A DNA stretch of 14,666 bases from an uncultured Eubacterium sp. (GCA_902475415.1 CABRZK010000026.1:1-14666), one strand, 5' to 3'. Positions 1 through 7,527 are shown, counted from the stretch's first letter. Numbers and translations: made by a program. Notes: a model not told the origin generated them from the letters alone.

Positions 1-2
1 TT

Positions 3-383
3 TTCCCGATTGCAGTCGGACTGCTGGATGGATATAAAAGTGTAGATCCGGATGCCGTGAATCTGATGCGCGCCATGGGTGCCACAAAGATTCAGATTTT
101 CCGTCATCTGAAATTTCCATCTGCCTTAAACCAGTTTTTCTCCGGTTTGAAAATCTCTGCTTCTTACGCCGTGGTCGGTGCTGTCGTTGCAGAATGGCTG
201 GGTGGATTTAATGGACTGGGTGTATATATGACCCGTGTCAAAAAGGCATACGCTTTTGATAAAATGTTTGCCGTTATTATTTTCATTGTAATCATCAGTT
301 TGCTGCTGATGCTTGCGGTCAACATTATCAAAAACTTATCCATGCCATGGATAAGAACAGAAAAAGAGGATAAAGAATCATGA
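3..383 (+). CDS. thiX: ABC transporter permease, 3' part (thiamine-precursor importer, ThiX-like)
   Basis: This is the C-terminal part of an integral membrane permease. The reading frame is open to the left edge from base 3, so the start lies outside the window; the GTG at 57 is internal and not a credible start. The visible 126 residues hold the typical permease coupling segment (AMGATKIQIFRHLKFPSAL, followed by a Gly in SGLKIS) that docks on the ATPase. A hydrophobic stretch (ASYAVVGAVVAEWLGG) and a last membrane helix (AVIIFIVIISLLLMLAVNII) follow, with a charged cytoplasmic tail. Its stop overlaps the start of the binding-protein gene by 4 nt (ATGA), so the two are translationally coupled. 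The substrate is inferred from that neighbour: a pyrimidine precursor of thiamine such as HMP or formylaminopyrimidine. The general permease assignment is firm, the substrate less so. Confidence 0.88.
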   Translation, partial: FPIAVGLLDGYKSVDPDAVNLMRAMGATKIQIFRHLKFPSALNQFFSGLKISASYAVVGAVVAEWLGGFNGLGVYMTRVKKAYAFDKMFAVIIFIVIISLLLMLAVNIIKNLSMPWIRTEKEDKES

Positions 384-1453
384 AAAAGAATAGCTTAAAA
401 AGATTTGCTGCTGTATCTTTAGCTGCTGCTATGGTATTTTCCATCGCTGCATGTGGAAATACAGCCACTGATAAAAAAGGAGCTGCTTCTGACAGTTCTT
501 CCGCTGCTGAGTCAGCTTCCAAATCTGACAAGAAAGATCTGACCAAAATCACCTTCTGTCTTGACTGGACACCAAACACAAACCACACCGGTCTGTATGT
601 AGCACAGCAGATGGGCTATTATGAAGAAGCCGGACTGGATGTTCAGATTGTTCAGCCACCAGAGGATGGCGCTGCTCTGATGTGCTCCGCAGGTCAGGCT
701 CAATTTGCCATTGAAGCACAGGATACCATGGCTGCATCTCTGGATTCCGATGCTCCCCTTGATATCACAGCAGTTGCTGCTGTTCTGCAGCACAATACTT
801 CCGGTATCATTTCACGCAAAGGCGAGGGCATCGACAAACCAGCCGGAATGACTGGCAAGACATACTCTACCTGGGAGTCTCCCATCGAACTGGCAACTCT
901 GGAAACAGTTATAAACGGTGACGGTGGCGATTTCAGCAAAGTAAATCTGATTCCGAATGACATTACGGATGAACCGGCTGCACTGGCTGCTCATCAGACA
1001 GATGCCATCTGGGTATTCTACGGATGGGGCGGCATCAATGCTGACATTGAAAAAGTAGACTGCGATTTCTTCTTCTTTAAAGATGTAAATCCGGTATTTG
1101 ATTACTACACACCGGTTATTATCGGAAACAACGAATTTTTACAGGAAAATCCGGATACTGCAAAAGCATTCCTGGAAGCAACAAAAAAAGGTTATGAATA
1201 TGCCGCACAGAACCCGGAAGAAGCTGCAAACATGCTGATTGCAGGTGACAATACCGGTTCCCTGAAAGGATCTGAAGATCTGGTACAGGCTTCCCAGCAG
1301 TATATTTCCGAGCAATACGTTGCCGATGCTCCAAAGTGGGGATATATCGATGAAAGCCGTTGGAATGCATTTTACAGCTGGCTTGCAGAAAATAACCTGA
1401 CATCTTCCGATCTGACAGGCAAAGGCTTCAGCAACGATTATTTACCGGATTAA
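380..1453 (+). CDS. thiY: ABC transporter substrate-binding lipoprotein, NMT1/THI5 family (ThiY-like)
   Basis: Extracellular binding lipoprotein of an importer for a thiamine pyrimidine precursor. Residues 1-25 form a lipoprotein signal: a Lys-rich start, a hydrophobic core and the lipobox SIAAC with the lipidated Cys at 25. A Ser/Ala/Lys-rich tether runs to about residue 53. The mature domain opens with FCLDWTPNTNHTGLYVA (59-75), the hallmark N-terminal motif of the NMT1/THI5-like periplasmic proteins (WTPN and H69), followed by GYYEEAGLDVQI. Total length is 357 residues, normal for ThiY lipoproteins. The ATG overlaps the permease stop. The ATPase gene follows after 98 bp. A riboflavin-binding RibY relative is a less likely alternative, since RibY proteins share the fold; the DWTPNTNH motif and the operon favour the thiamine precursor. 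No TPP riboswitch is visible; if present it would lie left of the window. Confidence 0.9.
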   Translation: MKKNSLKRFAAVSLAAAMVFSIAACGNTATDKKGAASDSSSAAESASKSDKKDLTKITFCLDWTPNTNHTGLYVAQQMGYYEEAGLDVQIVQPPEDGAALMCSAGQAQFAIEAQDTMAASLDSDAPLDITAVAAVLQHNTSGIISRKGEGIDKPAGMTGKTYSTWESPIELATLETVINGDGGDFSKVNLIPNDITDEPAALAAHQTDAIWVFYGWGGINADIEKVDCDFFFFKDVNPVFDYYTPVIIGNNEFLQENPDTAKAFLEATKKGYEYAAQNPEEAANMLIAGDNTGSLKGSEDLVQASQQYISEQYVADAPKWGYIDESRWNAFYSWLAENNLTSSDLTGKGFSNDYLPD

Positions 1454-1551
1454 TTTGCCGTTCTAACGTTTGCCACCTGATTGGTGCATTCCTGCACTTT
1501 CCGGTATAAGGAAACATAAGAACGAAAACGAATGAGATACAGGAAATTCAA

Positions 1552-2286
1552 ATGGCATTATTAAAAGCAGAACATATTACTAAAATATATGGTCAGCGCA
1601 CGATCATCAAAGATATCAATATTGAACTGAACAAAGGCGAACTGGTCTGCCTGCTGGGTGTCAGCGGTTCCGGAAAGACGACCTTGTTTCATATTCTTTC
1701 CGGACTGACGACACCGGAAGAAGGACATGTCTATCTGGATGGAAAAGACATTACTTCTACTCCTGGACAGATCAGCTACATGCTTCAGAAGGATCTGCTG
1801 CTGCCTCACAAAAAAATCATTGACAATGTATCCCTGCCCCTTGTATTAAAAGGCGTGAAAAAAGCAGATGCGCGCGCAAAGGCAGATCCGCTGTTTTCAG
1901 AATTCGGTCTGGATGGTACACAATATCAGTATCCCAGCCAGCTTTCCGGCGGTATGCGTCAGCGTGCTGCTCTGCTGCGGACTTACCTGTCATCCAACGG
2001 CGTTGCCCTTCTGGATGAGCCGTTTTCCGCACTGGATACGATTACAAAATCCAACATTCATAAGTGGTATCTGAATATTATGTCACACATTGATCTGTCG
2101 ACTTTATTCATTACCCACGATATTGACGAGGCAATCCTGCTGTCTGATCGGATTTACATCTTAAACGGTACACCCGGTGAGATCAAAGATGAAATCATTA
2201 TCAAAGAGAAAAAGCCCCGACCGGAAGATTTCTATCTGACCGAGACATTTCTGAATTACAAACGTGATATTATAAGCAGACTGTAA
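1552..2286 (+). CDS. thiZ: ABC transporter ATP-binding protein (thiamine-precursor importer, ThiZ-like)
   Basis: Cytoplasmic ATPase that powers the importer encoded just upstream. At 244 residues it is a standard single-domain ATPase of the nitrate/taurine/thiamine-precursor importer group. Visible motifs in order: Walker A GVSGSGKTT (36-44), Q-loop Gln79 in YMLQK, signature LSGGMRQ (131-137), Walker B VALLDEP (151-157), D-loop SALD (159-162), and switch His189 in FITHD. All are intact. The ATG at 1552 has AGGAAA at 1541-1546. It starts 98 bp after the binding-protein gene, an unusually loose spacing compared with the 4-nt overlap of the other pair, but no promoter or terminator of note is seen in the gap. 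A strong hairpin follows the stop. The substrate is inferred from the operon. Confidence 0.9.
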   Translation: MALLKAEHITKIYGQRTIIKDINIELNKGELVCLLGVSGSGKTTLFHILSGLTTPEEGHVYLDGKDITSTPGQISYMLQKDLLLPHKKIIDNVSLPLVLKGVKKADARAKADPLFSEFGLDGTQYQYPSQLSGGMRQRAALLRTYLSSNGVALLDEPFSALDTITKSNIHKWYLNIMSHIDLSTLFITHDIDEAILLSDRIYILNGTPGEIKDEIIIKEKKPRPEDFYLTETFLNYKRDIISRL

Positions 2287-2290
2287 TAAA

Positions 2291-2312
2291 AAACAGGAAA
2301 TATCTCCTGTTT
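2291..2312 (+). terminator. short hairpin after the ATPase gene
   Basis: AAACAGGA (2291-2298) pairs perfectly with TCCTGTTT (2305-2312) around a 6-nt loop, 4 nt after the ATPase stop. The run of U after it is only three long, so alone it is a weak terminator. It probably acts together with the much longer hairpin directly downstream. Confidence 0.5.
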
Positions 2313-2317
2313 AAATG

Positions 2318-2376
2318 AAAAAACTCCTCATAAGCAGCAAGGTAATAAACCTGCATCTGCTTATGAGGAGTTTTAT
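2318..2376. terminator. long perfect hairpin, bidirectional terminator between convergent genes
   Basis: AAAACTCCTCATAAGCAG (2320-2337) is perfectly complementary to CTGCTTATGAGGAGTTTT (2357-2374), an 18-bp stem. The 19-nt apical part can fold further through AGGT and ACCT. It has A-runs on the left and T-runs on the right, so either strand gives a stem followed by U residues. It lies between the plus-strand importer operon and the minus-strand metY stop at 2384, so it most likely ends both transcripts. The stem is long and perfect for a terminator. Confidence 0.88.
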
Positions 2377-2383
2377 ATCTATC

Positions 2384-3667
2384 TTAAATAGCTTCCAGTG
2401 CCTGTGCCAGATCTGCGATCAGATCCTCTTTGTCTTCCAATCCACAGGACATACGCACCAGTCCCGCCGGGATTCCTGCTGCTTCCAGCTGTTCATCTGT
2501 CATCTGACGGTGTGTGGATGTCGCAGGATTCAGACAACAGGTTCTTGCATCTGCCACATGAGTCTCGATAGCAGCCAGTTTCAGATATTTCATAAATACT
2601 TCTGCTGCGCTTCTTCCACCTTCCAGTTCAAAGGATACTACTCCACAACCGCCATTTGGCAGGTATTTCTGTCCAAGTTCATAATATTTATCCCCCGGAA
2701 GTCCGCTGTATGTTACTTTCACTACCTTCGGATGATTTGCCAGAAACTCTGCTACTGCCTGCGCATTTTCCACATGACGCGGCATGCGTACATGCAGAGA
2801 TTCCAGTCCCAGATTCAGGTAAAATGCATTCTGTGGAGCCTGAATGCTTCCCAGATCACGCATTAACTGTGCAGTACATTTTGTAATAAATGCGCCTGCC
2901 TGACCAAATTTTTCCGCATAGGTAATTCCATGATAGGACTCATCCGGTGTACAAAGTCCCGGGAATTTATCCGCATGTGCCATCCAGTCAAAATTACCGG
3001 AATCTACAATTGCTCCACCGACAGCTGCGCCATGACCATCCATGTATTTTGTAGTGGAATGTGTCACGATATCAGCGCCCCATTCAAATGGGCGACAGTT
3101 GACCGGTGTCGGGAACGTATTATCCACGATCAGAGGTACACCATGAGCATGTGCTGCTTTTGCGAATTTTTCGATATCCAGAACCGTCAGAGCCGGGTTT
3201 GCGATTGTTTCGCCGAATACAGCTCTGGTATTTTCCTGAAAAGCTGCATTTAATTCTTCCTCTGTACAATCCGGTGCCACAAAAGTCGCTGTGATTCCCA
3301 TTTTTTTCATTGTCACTTCAATCAGATTGAAGGTACCTCCATAAATGGCAGAAGATGCTACAATATGACTTCCGCATTCGCAGATATTAAACAGTGCATA
3401 AAAGTTTGCTGCCTGCCCGGAGGATGTCAGCATTGCTGCTGTTCCACCTTCCATCTCTGCAATTTTGGCTGCCACCATATCATTGGTCGGGTTCTGAAGA
3501 CGGGTGTAAAAATAACCGGAATCTTCCAGATCAAATAATCTGCCCATTGCTTCACTTGTCTCATAACGGAACGTCGTGGACTGAATGATTGGAATCTGTC
3601 TCGGTTCTCCATTTTCAGGACGATATCCCCCCTGTACACATTTTGTGTTTAACTTATACTCACTCAT
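2384..3667 (-). CDS. metY: O-acetylhomoserine aminocarboxypropyltransferase / sulfhydrylase (MetY)
   Basis: PLP enzyme of the Cys/Met metabolism family that joins O-acetylhomoserine with sulfide (or methanethiol) to give homocysteine (or methionine) in the cytoplasm. It reads 427 residues from the ATG at 3667. Features seen: IIQSTTF (27-33), the Tyr/Arg phosphate-binding pair in GYFYTRLQNPT (51-61), SSGQAA (82-87), VDNTF with the PLP-pyridine Asp182, and THSTTKY with the Schiff-base Lys207. The length matches the ~425-430 aa MetY group rather than the shorter cystathionine enzymes. A longer frame begins at 3724, but its extra 19 residues look unlike the family and the 3667 ATG has a strong AAGGAGA. 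It lies downstream of ribU on the same strand after 116 nt with a stem-loop. No SAM riboswitch or T-box was recognised. Its neighbour genes do not explain sulfide supply. Confidence 0.93.
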   Translation of the reverse strand: MSEYKLNTKCVQGGYRPENGEPRQIPIIQSTTFRYETSEAMGRLFDLEDSGYFYTRLQNPTNDMVAAKIAEMEGGTAAMLTSSGQAANFYALFNICECGSHIVASSAIYGGTFNLIEVTMKKMGITATFVAPDCTEEELNAAFQENTRAVFGETIANPALTVLDIEKFAKAAHAHGVPLIVDNTFPTPVNCRPFEWGADIVTHSTTKYMDGHGAAVGGAIVDSGNFDWMAHADKFPGLCTPDESYHGITYAEKFGQAGAFITKCTAQLMRDLGSIQAPQNAFYLNLGLESLHVRMPRHVENAQAVAEFLANHPKVVKVTYSGLPGDKYYELGQKYLPNGGCGVVSFELEGGRSAAEVFMKYLKLAAIETHVADARTCCLNPATSTHRQMTDEQLEAAGIPAGLVRMSCGLEDKEDLIADLAQALEAI

Positions 3668-3677
3668 TTTTCTTGCT

Positions 3678-3684
3678 TCTCCTT
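3678..3684 (-). promoter_or_regulatory. metY: ribosome binding site deciding the metY start
   Basis: The minus strand reads AAGGAGA here, 10 nt before the ATG at 3667. This site selects the start that gives the family-typical N-terminus MSEYKLNTKCVQGGY rather than the upstream in-frame ATG at 3724. Confidence 0.75.
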
Positions 3685-3694
3685 TTTTATAATA

Positions 3695-3754
3695 GACGGG
3701 AAGATGACAACATAGCCATGCCATGCATAAATGACGTCTGTTGCCATCAACCGT
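3695..3754. promoter_or_regulatory. stem-loop in the ribU-metY gap / metY leader
   Basis: GATGACAACA (3703-3712) pairs over 10 positions with TGTTGCCATC (3739-3748). On the minus-strand RNA the one imperfect position is a G-U pair. Short ACGG/CCGT arms extend the stem outside a 2-nt internal loop. The 26-nt apical part contains ATGC/GCAT repeats. A T-run (TTTTT, 3753-3757) follows only in the plus direction, so it is not a standard terminator for ribU. It sits in the likely metY leader and could be an attenuator-like or protein-binding structure, or may only mark an RNA processing point. Its role is unknown. Confidence 0.45.
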
Positions 3755-3783
3755 TTTTATCTATATTTGCACTCATAATTCCC

Positions 3784-4398
3784 TTATTCACTCCGCTTAT
3801 TCATAGTCAGAATCGGAACAAGGTGATTGTATACCAGAAATGTAATAACCACACTGATCATTGCCTTGATAAACGTAAATGGCATGTTAAATACAACCAG
3901 ACTCTGTAAGATACTTTTTACTCCCGGAAAGATTGCCTGATATGCGGCCAGAATCGTTTCCTCCGGCATGAAATTGTAGTATACCGGATAAACCACAAAA
4001 TAATTGGATACCACACTGAATGCTGCCATCAGAACGGCTCCGAGAATTGCCCCTCCACATGCACTCTTTTTACTTTTTTTCTTTTTATACAGAAATCCGG
4101 CTGGAATTACAAAAACCGCATTCAGTATAAAATTGGAAAGTTCTCCCACTCCACCTGTGGAAGTAACGGTCAGGTGCAGCAGATTTTTAATTAATGCAAT
4201 GATGACGCCTCCTACCGGTCCAACTGCCAGACTTCCGATCAGTGCAGGAAAATCTGATAAATCCATCTTGATAAATACCGGCATCAGTGGAACACTGAAT
4301 TCCATAAACATCAGAATGTATGCAATGGCGGATAATACACCTACAATCGCCATTTTAGATATATTGGATTTTACCGGTTTTTTTGCTTTTGTTACCAT
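3784..4398 (-). CDS. ribU: ECF transporter S component, riboflavin type (RibU)
   Basis: Membrane substrate-binding subunit of an energy-coupling-factor importer, probably for riboflavin; it works with a shared EcfA/EcfA'/EcfT module that is not in this window. The 204 residues begin with a Lys-rich cytoplasmic tail and an Ala-containing first helix (MAIVGVLSAIAYILMFM). The RibU-like segment KMDLSDFPALIGSLAVGP and GGVIIALIKNLLHL follow, then further membrane helices (FILNAVFVIPAGFLY, AILGAVLMAAFSVVSNYFVVYPVY, FIKAMISVVITFLVY). The DLSDFPALIG...GP motif is the main reason for choosing RibU over other S components. It is the third gene of a minus-strand run, 19 nt after the UbiB-like kinase gene. 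Its SD is weak (GAGA). No FMN riboswitch is seen before it or before the operon. Confidence 0.87.
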   Translation of the reverse strand: MVTKAKKPVKSNISKMAIVGVLSAIAYILMFMEFSVPLMPVFIKMDLSDFPALIGSLAVGPVGGVIIALIKNLLHLTVTSTGGVGELSNFILNAVFVIPAGFLYKKKKSKKSACGGAILGAVLMAAFSVVSNYFVVYPVYYNFMPEETILAAYQAIFPGVKSILQSLVVFNMPFTFIKAMISVVITFLVYNHLVPILTMNKRSE

Positions 4399-4417
4399 AA
4401 CTTATGAATCTCTTTCT

Positions 4418-6004
4418 CTATCTTTTTTTCTTTTTTGACCGAAAATGGCTGATAAATACAGAAGCCGTAAATACAATCGCCAGAAAATAGCCGATCGCTC
4501 CCAGTGCCGGAATACCAAGTAATTTCGGTTTCATATTTGTCGTACAGATAATACTGGAGCTGATGAGCAACGCCATAATGAGAAATCCCATAACCAGTCG
4601 CCGTACAAGCGCATTCAGCATCACCGTCAGGTCATCTGTCGCATGCAGATCCAGGTTGATACTGGTCTGCCCCTGCATATAGCTACGCAGCAGGTCTGAG
4701 ATATACGACGGAATCTTGATTCCCTTTTGTAATGCCTGCCAGAGTTCTTTTCCACCTATATGGAGTTCCTCTTTCAGATTACCTGCCGAAAATTTATTTT
4801 CAGACATGCGTACCGTTGCCACCTGAACCACATTGATGTCCGGCGCAATCTGTGCGATCACTCCTTCAATCGTTGTCAGTCCACGTACAAGCATCGTCAG
4901 GCTGTGGGGCATCGATACTCTGTTTTCTTTCATAATATCAATCAGATCCTGCATCAGAGTTCCCATATTCAGACCACCAAAGTTTGCAGAACCATATTTT
5001 GCCAGCCAGTCACCGATATCAGAATACAGCAGCTTCTGATCCGGTTTGTCATGAAAATCTCCAAGCGATAACACTGCCTCCACGATCAAACTGACATCGT
5101 GCGTTGCCACGCCTCGGATTACCTTGGTCAGCAATGCCTGATCACGCTTGGAAAAACGCCCCATCATCCCCATATCGATCCAGACTATTTTACCGTCCCG
5201 GATACGCATATTTCCCGGATGGGGATCCGCATGGAAAAATCCGTCTTCCATGATCTGTTTCACATAATTATCTGCCATTTTGGTTCCGATCTCATCCAGA
5301 TCATAACCTGCTTCCAGCAATTTATCTTTTTCATCCACACCAATGCCGTCAATGTATTCCATCACCAGCACCTGTGTGGTCGTATATTCCCGATACAGCA
5401 TCGGGCTCGTCACAAATGCCACATCTTTATTCAGGCGCGCAAATTCTTCCATATTGGCCGCTTCCGCCAGAAAGTTCATTTCTTCCTGCGCCACTACCCA
5501 CATTTCATCCAGCACCTGATTCATATCCACAAGTCCCGCCATATTAATTGGGGGCATCAGCTTAACCGCCCGGTGTAAAAAGGCAATATCCCGGGACATC
5601 GTTTCATAAATGCCCTGTCGCTGCACTTTCACGACCACGGTCTCACCGCTTTTCAGTTTTGCCTTATGCACCTGTGCGATGGATGCAGATCCAATCGGTG
5701 TCTCCTGAAATTCCGCAAATACTTCTTCCAGTGAAGTTCCATACGCATGTTCAATGACTTCCCGCACTTCTTCGAAAGGCATCGGTGTCACTTCAGAACG
5801 AAGCCGCATGAACTCATCACAGATTTTTTTTGGAAAAATATCCGACCTCATGGACATAATCTGGCCCAGCTTAATATAAGTTGGGCCAAGATCTTCCAGG
5901 ATCAGACGTAATTTTTCAGGTGTCACACCCCTGGCAATTTGATGTTTGTGTATGACTGAAATTATTTCCTTTAAACGGGTTCCATTTGTTTCTTTTTCAC
6001 TCAT
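4418..6004 (-). CDS. ABC1/UbiB/AarF family atypical kinase
   Basis: Atypical protein-kinase-like ATPase of the UbiB/ABC1 (ADCK) superfamily, 528 residues, anchored by two C-terminal membrane helices (about 470-490 and 500-518), with a KKKKR tail. Diagnostic motifs: KxGQ as KLGQ (45-48), the Ala-rich loop IGSASIAQVHKA (104-115), the nucleotide-binding Lys126 in VVVKVQR, the catalytic-loop equivalent HADPHPGN (258-265), and IDMG with metal-binding Asp277. In aerobes the family supports ubiquinone synthesis or lipid homeostasis; in an anaerobe that may lack quinones the role is unknown, so no ubiB symbol is given. The gene starts 3 nt after the stop of the phasin-like gene, with GAAGAAGAA in that gene's end as a ribosome site, and is followed by ribU. 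Close pairing with the phasin-like protein suggests a joint role at membrane or lipid surfaces. Confidence 0.92.
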   Translation of the reverse strand: MSEKETNGTRLKEIISVIHKHQIARGVTPEKLRLILEDLGPTYIKLGQIMSMRSDIFPKKICDEFMRLRSEVTPMPFEEVREVIEHAYGTSLEEVFAEFQETPIGSASIAQVHKAKLKSGETVVVKVQRQGIYETMSRDIAFLHRAVKLMPPINMAGLVDMNQVLDEMWVVAQEEMNFLAEAANMEEFARLNKDVAFVTSPMLYREYTTTQVLVMEYIDGIGVDEKDKLLEAGYDLDEIGTKMADNYVKQIMEDGFFHADPHPGNMRIRDGKIVWIDMGMMGRFSKRDQALLTKVIRGVATHDVSLIVEAVLSLGDFHDKPDQKLLYSDIGDWLAKYGSANFGGLNMGTLMQDLIDIMKENRVSMPHSLTMLVRGLTTIEGVIAQIAPDINVVQVATVRMSENKFSAGNLKEELHIGGKELWQALQKGIKIPSYISDLLRSYMQGQTSINLDLHATDDLTVMLNALVRRLVMGFLIMALLISSSIICTTNMKPKLLGIPALGAIGYFLAIVFTASVFISHFRSKKKKR

Positions 6005-6007
6005 AGA

Positions 6008-6328
6008 TTATTCTTCTTCAGCCGGAGCCTCTTCAACCGCATCTTCTGCTTTCTCAGTCTCCATCTTTGCGATTGTCTCTTTTAATGCAGCAATCTGCTC
6101 CGGAGTCATGCCTTTTAATACATCGGTCGGATCCTGCTCCTCATCTTTTTTGAAAGTCTGTTTTACATTATGCTTCAGTTCTTCATTCAGCACTTTCCCC
6201 TGCTCTACTGTCAGCTCACCTTTTTTTACCAGATCATCCAGGATTTCTTTGGATTTCTCTGCTGTCGTAGCTGCTGCACCAATACCTGCTAATAAGATTT
6301 TTTTCATGCTGTCACTAATTTTTTCCAT
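6008..6328 (-). CDS. phasin-like small helical protein
   Basis: Small 106-residue protein, probably cytoplasmic. It resembles proteins annotated as phasin family or polyhydroxyalkanoate-synthesis regulators in Firmicutes, which are often found beside UbiB-like genes. Visible parts: an N-terminal amphipathic helix with MEKISDSMKKILLAGIGAAATTAEKSKEILDDLV split by small residues, the motif KKGELTVEQGKVLNEEL, then a strongly acidic tail (EEAPAEEE). The pattern suggests coiled-coil helices. No PHA synthase is seen nearby, so granule binding is not supported here; an adaptor or membrane-surface role for the kinase downstream is more plausible, as inference. The ATG at 6328 has AGGAG six nt upstream. 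It is the first gene of the run phasin-like, UbiB, ribU. Confidence 0.78.
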   Translation of the reverse strand: MEKISDSMKKILLAGIGAAATTAEKSKEILDDLVKKGELTVEQGKVLNEELKHNVKQTFKKDEEQDPTDVLKGMTPEQIAALKETIAKMETEKAEDAVEEAPAEEE

Positions 6329-6368
6329 AATGAAATTCTCCTTTCCCGCTTTCTGAAATCAAAAGCTC

Positions 6369-6383
6369 TATACACTGAGTATA
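6369..6383. promoter_or_regulatory. -10 box (minus strand) inside a small inverted repeat, phasin-like/UbiB operon promoter
   Basis: On the minus strand TATACT (6378-6383) is a good -10 box about 50 nt before the phasin-like ATG. No convincing -35 is seen 16-18 nt upstream. The box forms one arm of TATAC-5 nt-GTATA (6369-6383), a perfect 5-bp inverted repeat that could be an operator. Short arms make chance possible. Confidence 0.42.
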
Positions 6384-6417
6384 CACCACTTACCGGCATT
6401 TTGCATCACTAAATGTA

Positions 6418-7527
6418 TTATTTCTGCATCTCATATCCGTAATGTTCAAAATAAAATCCAAGTTTCGCATTAATCTTGTCCCTGAGTTCCGGAGTCAGCT
6501 CAAATTTATTCTTTTTATAATTTTTCTGGCTTTCCAGATATGCGTCAAAGTATGGTTTTGCCTCCTCATATCCATCGATACCGAGATGTTCATAAATCTG
6601 CTTTACATATCCTTCCGGATTTTTACAGAAATCTTCATATTTGATATCAATATGATTCTCTGCCGGCATCTCTTCCAGTTCCCGGAATGCTTTTTTGTAA
6701 ATGCGTTCAAACAGATCGATCGTCACATCTTCGATGACCTGATGTGATGCAGGCTCGTTCAGACAGAAAAGCTCCATCTCCTTGGTAAACATATTGATGG
6801 TAGACATGACAACCGTATATGGATTTCGATAAATATTGATGAATTTGGCGCCCGGGTAGCATTTTTTCAATGCACCGATTCTGCATGTATTCTCCGGACT
6901 CTTCAGGAGTAACTGCTTGCCGCCGTACAGATAGGTTACCTTTTTCAGAATATAATCATATGCTTTGCGCCATTCCTGCTGTCTTTTTTCATCCTGCTCA
7001 TCGATAAATGCTGTCTCAATGTATTTCACACCTTTGCCACCATCCGGGAATACCAGCATATGGCTGATTGCCTGGGTGGAAATGGTTGCCTGAGCAAACA
7101 CTTCTTCCATCGGCAGATCCAGCGTGTATTCCAGATTGTCCATCGGGCGGGCGCCCTGCAGCAGTTTCTTCTGCGCTTTCGCCATAATGCCTTTCATAAA
7201 AATACAATTACTGAAAGTGACTGTTCTTACCGGATCAAACCATCCAAACTGTGGATCTCTGGTCAGCAGATTTTGCAGAAATGTCGTGCCGGAACGCCAG
7301 TAACCGACAATATACACCGGATCCTTTTTGATTTTTGTCCGTTTGATGGGCACATAGAATACCAGCCATTCCAGAAATGCCGGAATTGCCAGCACAGAAG
7401 AAACCGCTGTGATCAGTCGTGCCTGTCCTTTATTCTCATCTGTGATCGGATTACTCCGTTTTAATCGAATCCAGTTATCCAGTCTGCAACCCATCAGATT
7501 ATGAGACAGATTTAATTTTTTCCCCAT
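6418..7527 (-). CDS. sulfotransferase family protein (PAPS-dependent type)
   Basis: Probable cytoplasmic or membrane-associated sulfotransferase, 369 residues, of the bacterial Sulfotransf_3-like group that moves sulfate from PAPS to a hydroxyl or amine acceptor. The 5'-phosphosulfate loop is GYWRSGTTFLQNL (75-87) after a strand VYIVG, and the 3'-phosphate site is IYRNPYTVVMST (231-242) with Arg233 and Ser241. The segment LLLKSPENTCRIGALKKCYPGAKFINIYRNP matches the family pattern before the second motif. The first 70 residues include a hydrophobic patch (ITAVSSVLAIPAFLEWLVFYV, split by Glu53-Trp54) that may contact the membrane. The ATG at 7527 has AAGGAAG about 11 nt upstream. The gene appears to be alone: no PAPS-forming enzymes (CysD/N/C) or glycan genes adjoin it. 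The acceptor cannot be named. Sulfotransferase fold is firm; activity is inference. Confidence 0.85.
   Translation of the reverse strand: MGKKLNLSHNLMGCRLDNWIRLKRSNPITDENKGQARLITAVSSVLAIPAFLEWLVFYVPIKRTKIKKDPVYIVGYWRSGTTFLQNLLTRDPQFGWFDPVRTVTFSNCIFMKGIMAKAQKKLLQGARPMDNLEYTLDLPMEEVFAQATISTQAISHMLVFPDGGKGVKYIETAFIDEQDEKRQQEWRKAYDYILKKVTYLYGGKQLLLKSPENTCRIGALKKCYPGAKFINIYRNPYTVVMSTINMFTKEMELFCLNEPASHQVIEDVTIDLFERIYKKAFRELEEMPAENHIDIKYEDFCKNPEGYVKQIYEHLGIDGYEEAKPYFDAYLESQKNYKKNKFELTPELRDKINAKLGFYFEHYGYEMQK

Noticed and set aside
3668..3724. Upstream in-frame ATG that would lengthen MetY by 19 residues
   Set aside because: The extension is unlike the family, lies over the leader stem-loop, and the ATG at 3667 has the good ribosome site.
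4399..4417. Riboswitch (FMN) controlling ribU
   Set aside because: Only 19 nt separate ribU from the kinase gene, too short for an aptamer, and nothing FMN-like is seen before the operon.
3589..5578. Several plus-strand frames of 100-160 codons across metY, ribU and the kinase gene
   Set aside because: They are antisense shadows rich in His, Cys and Ser with no ribosome sites or recognisable motifs.
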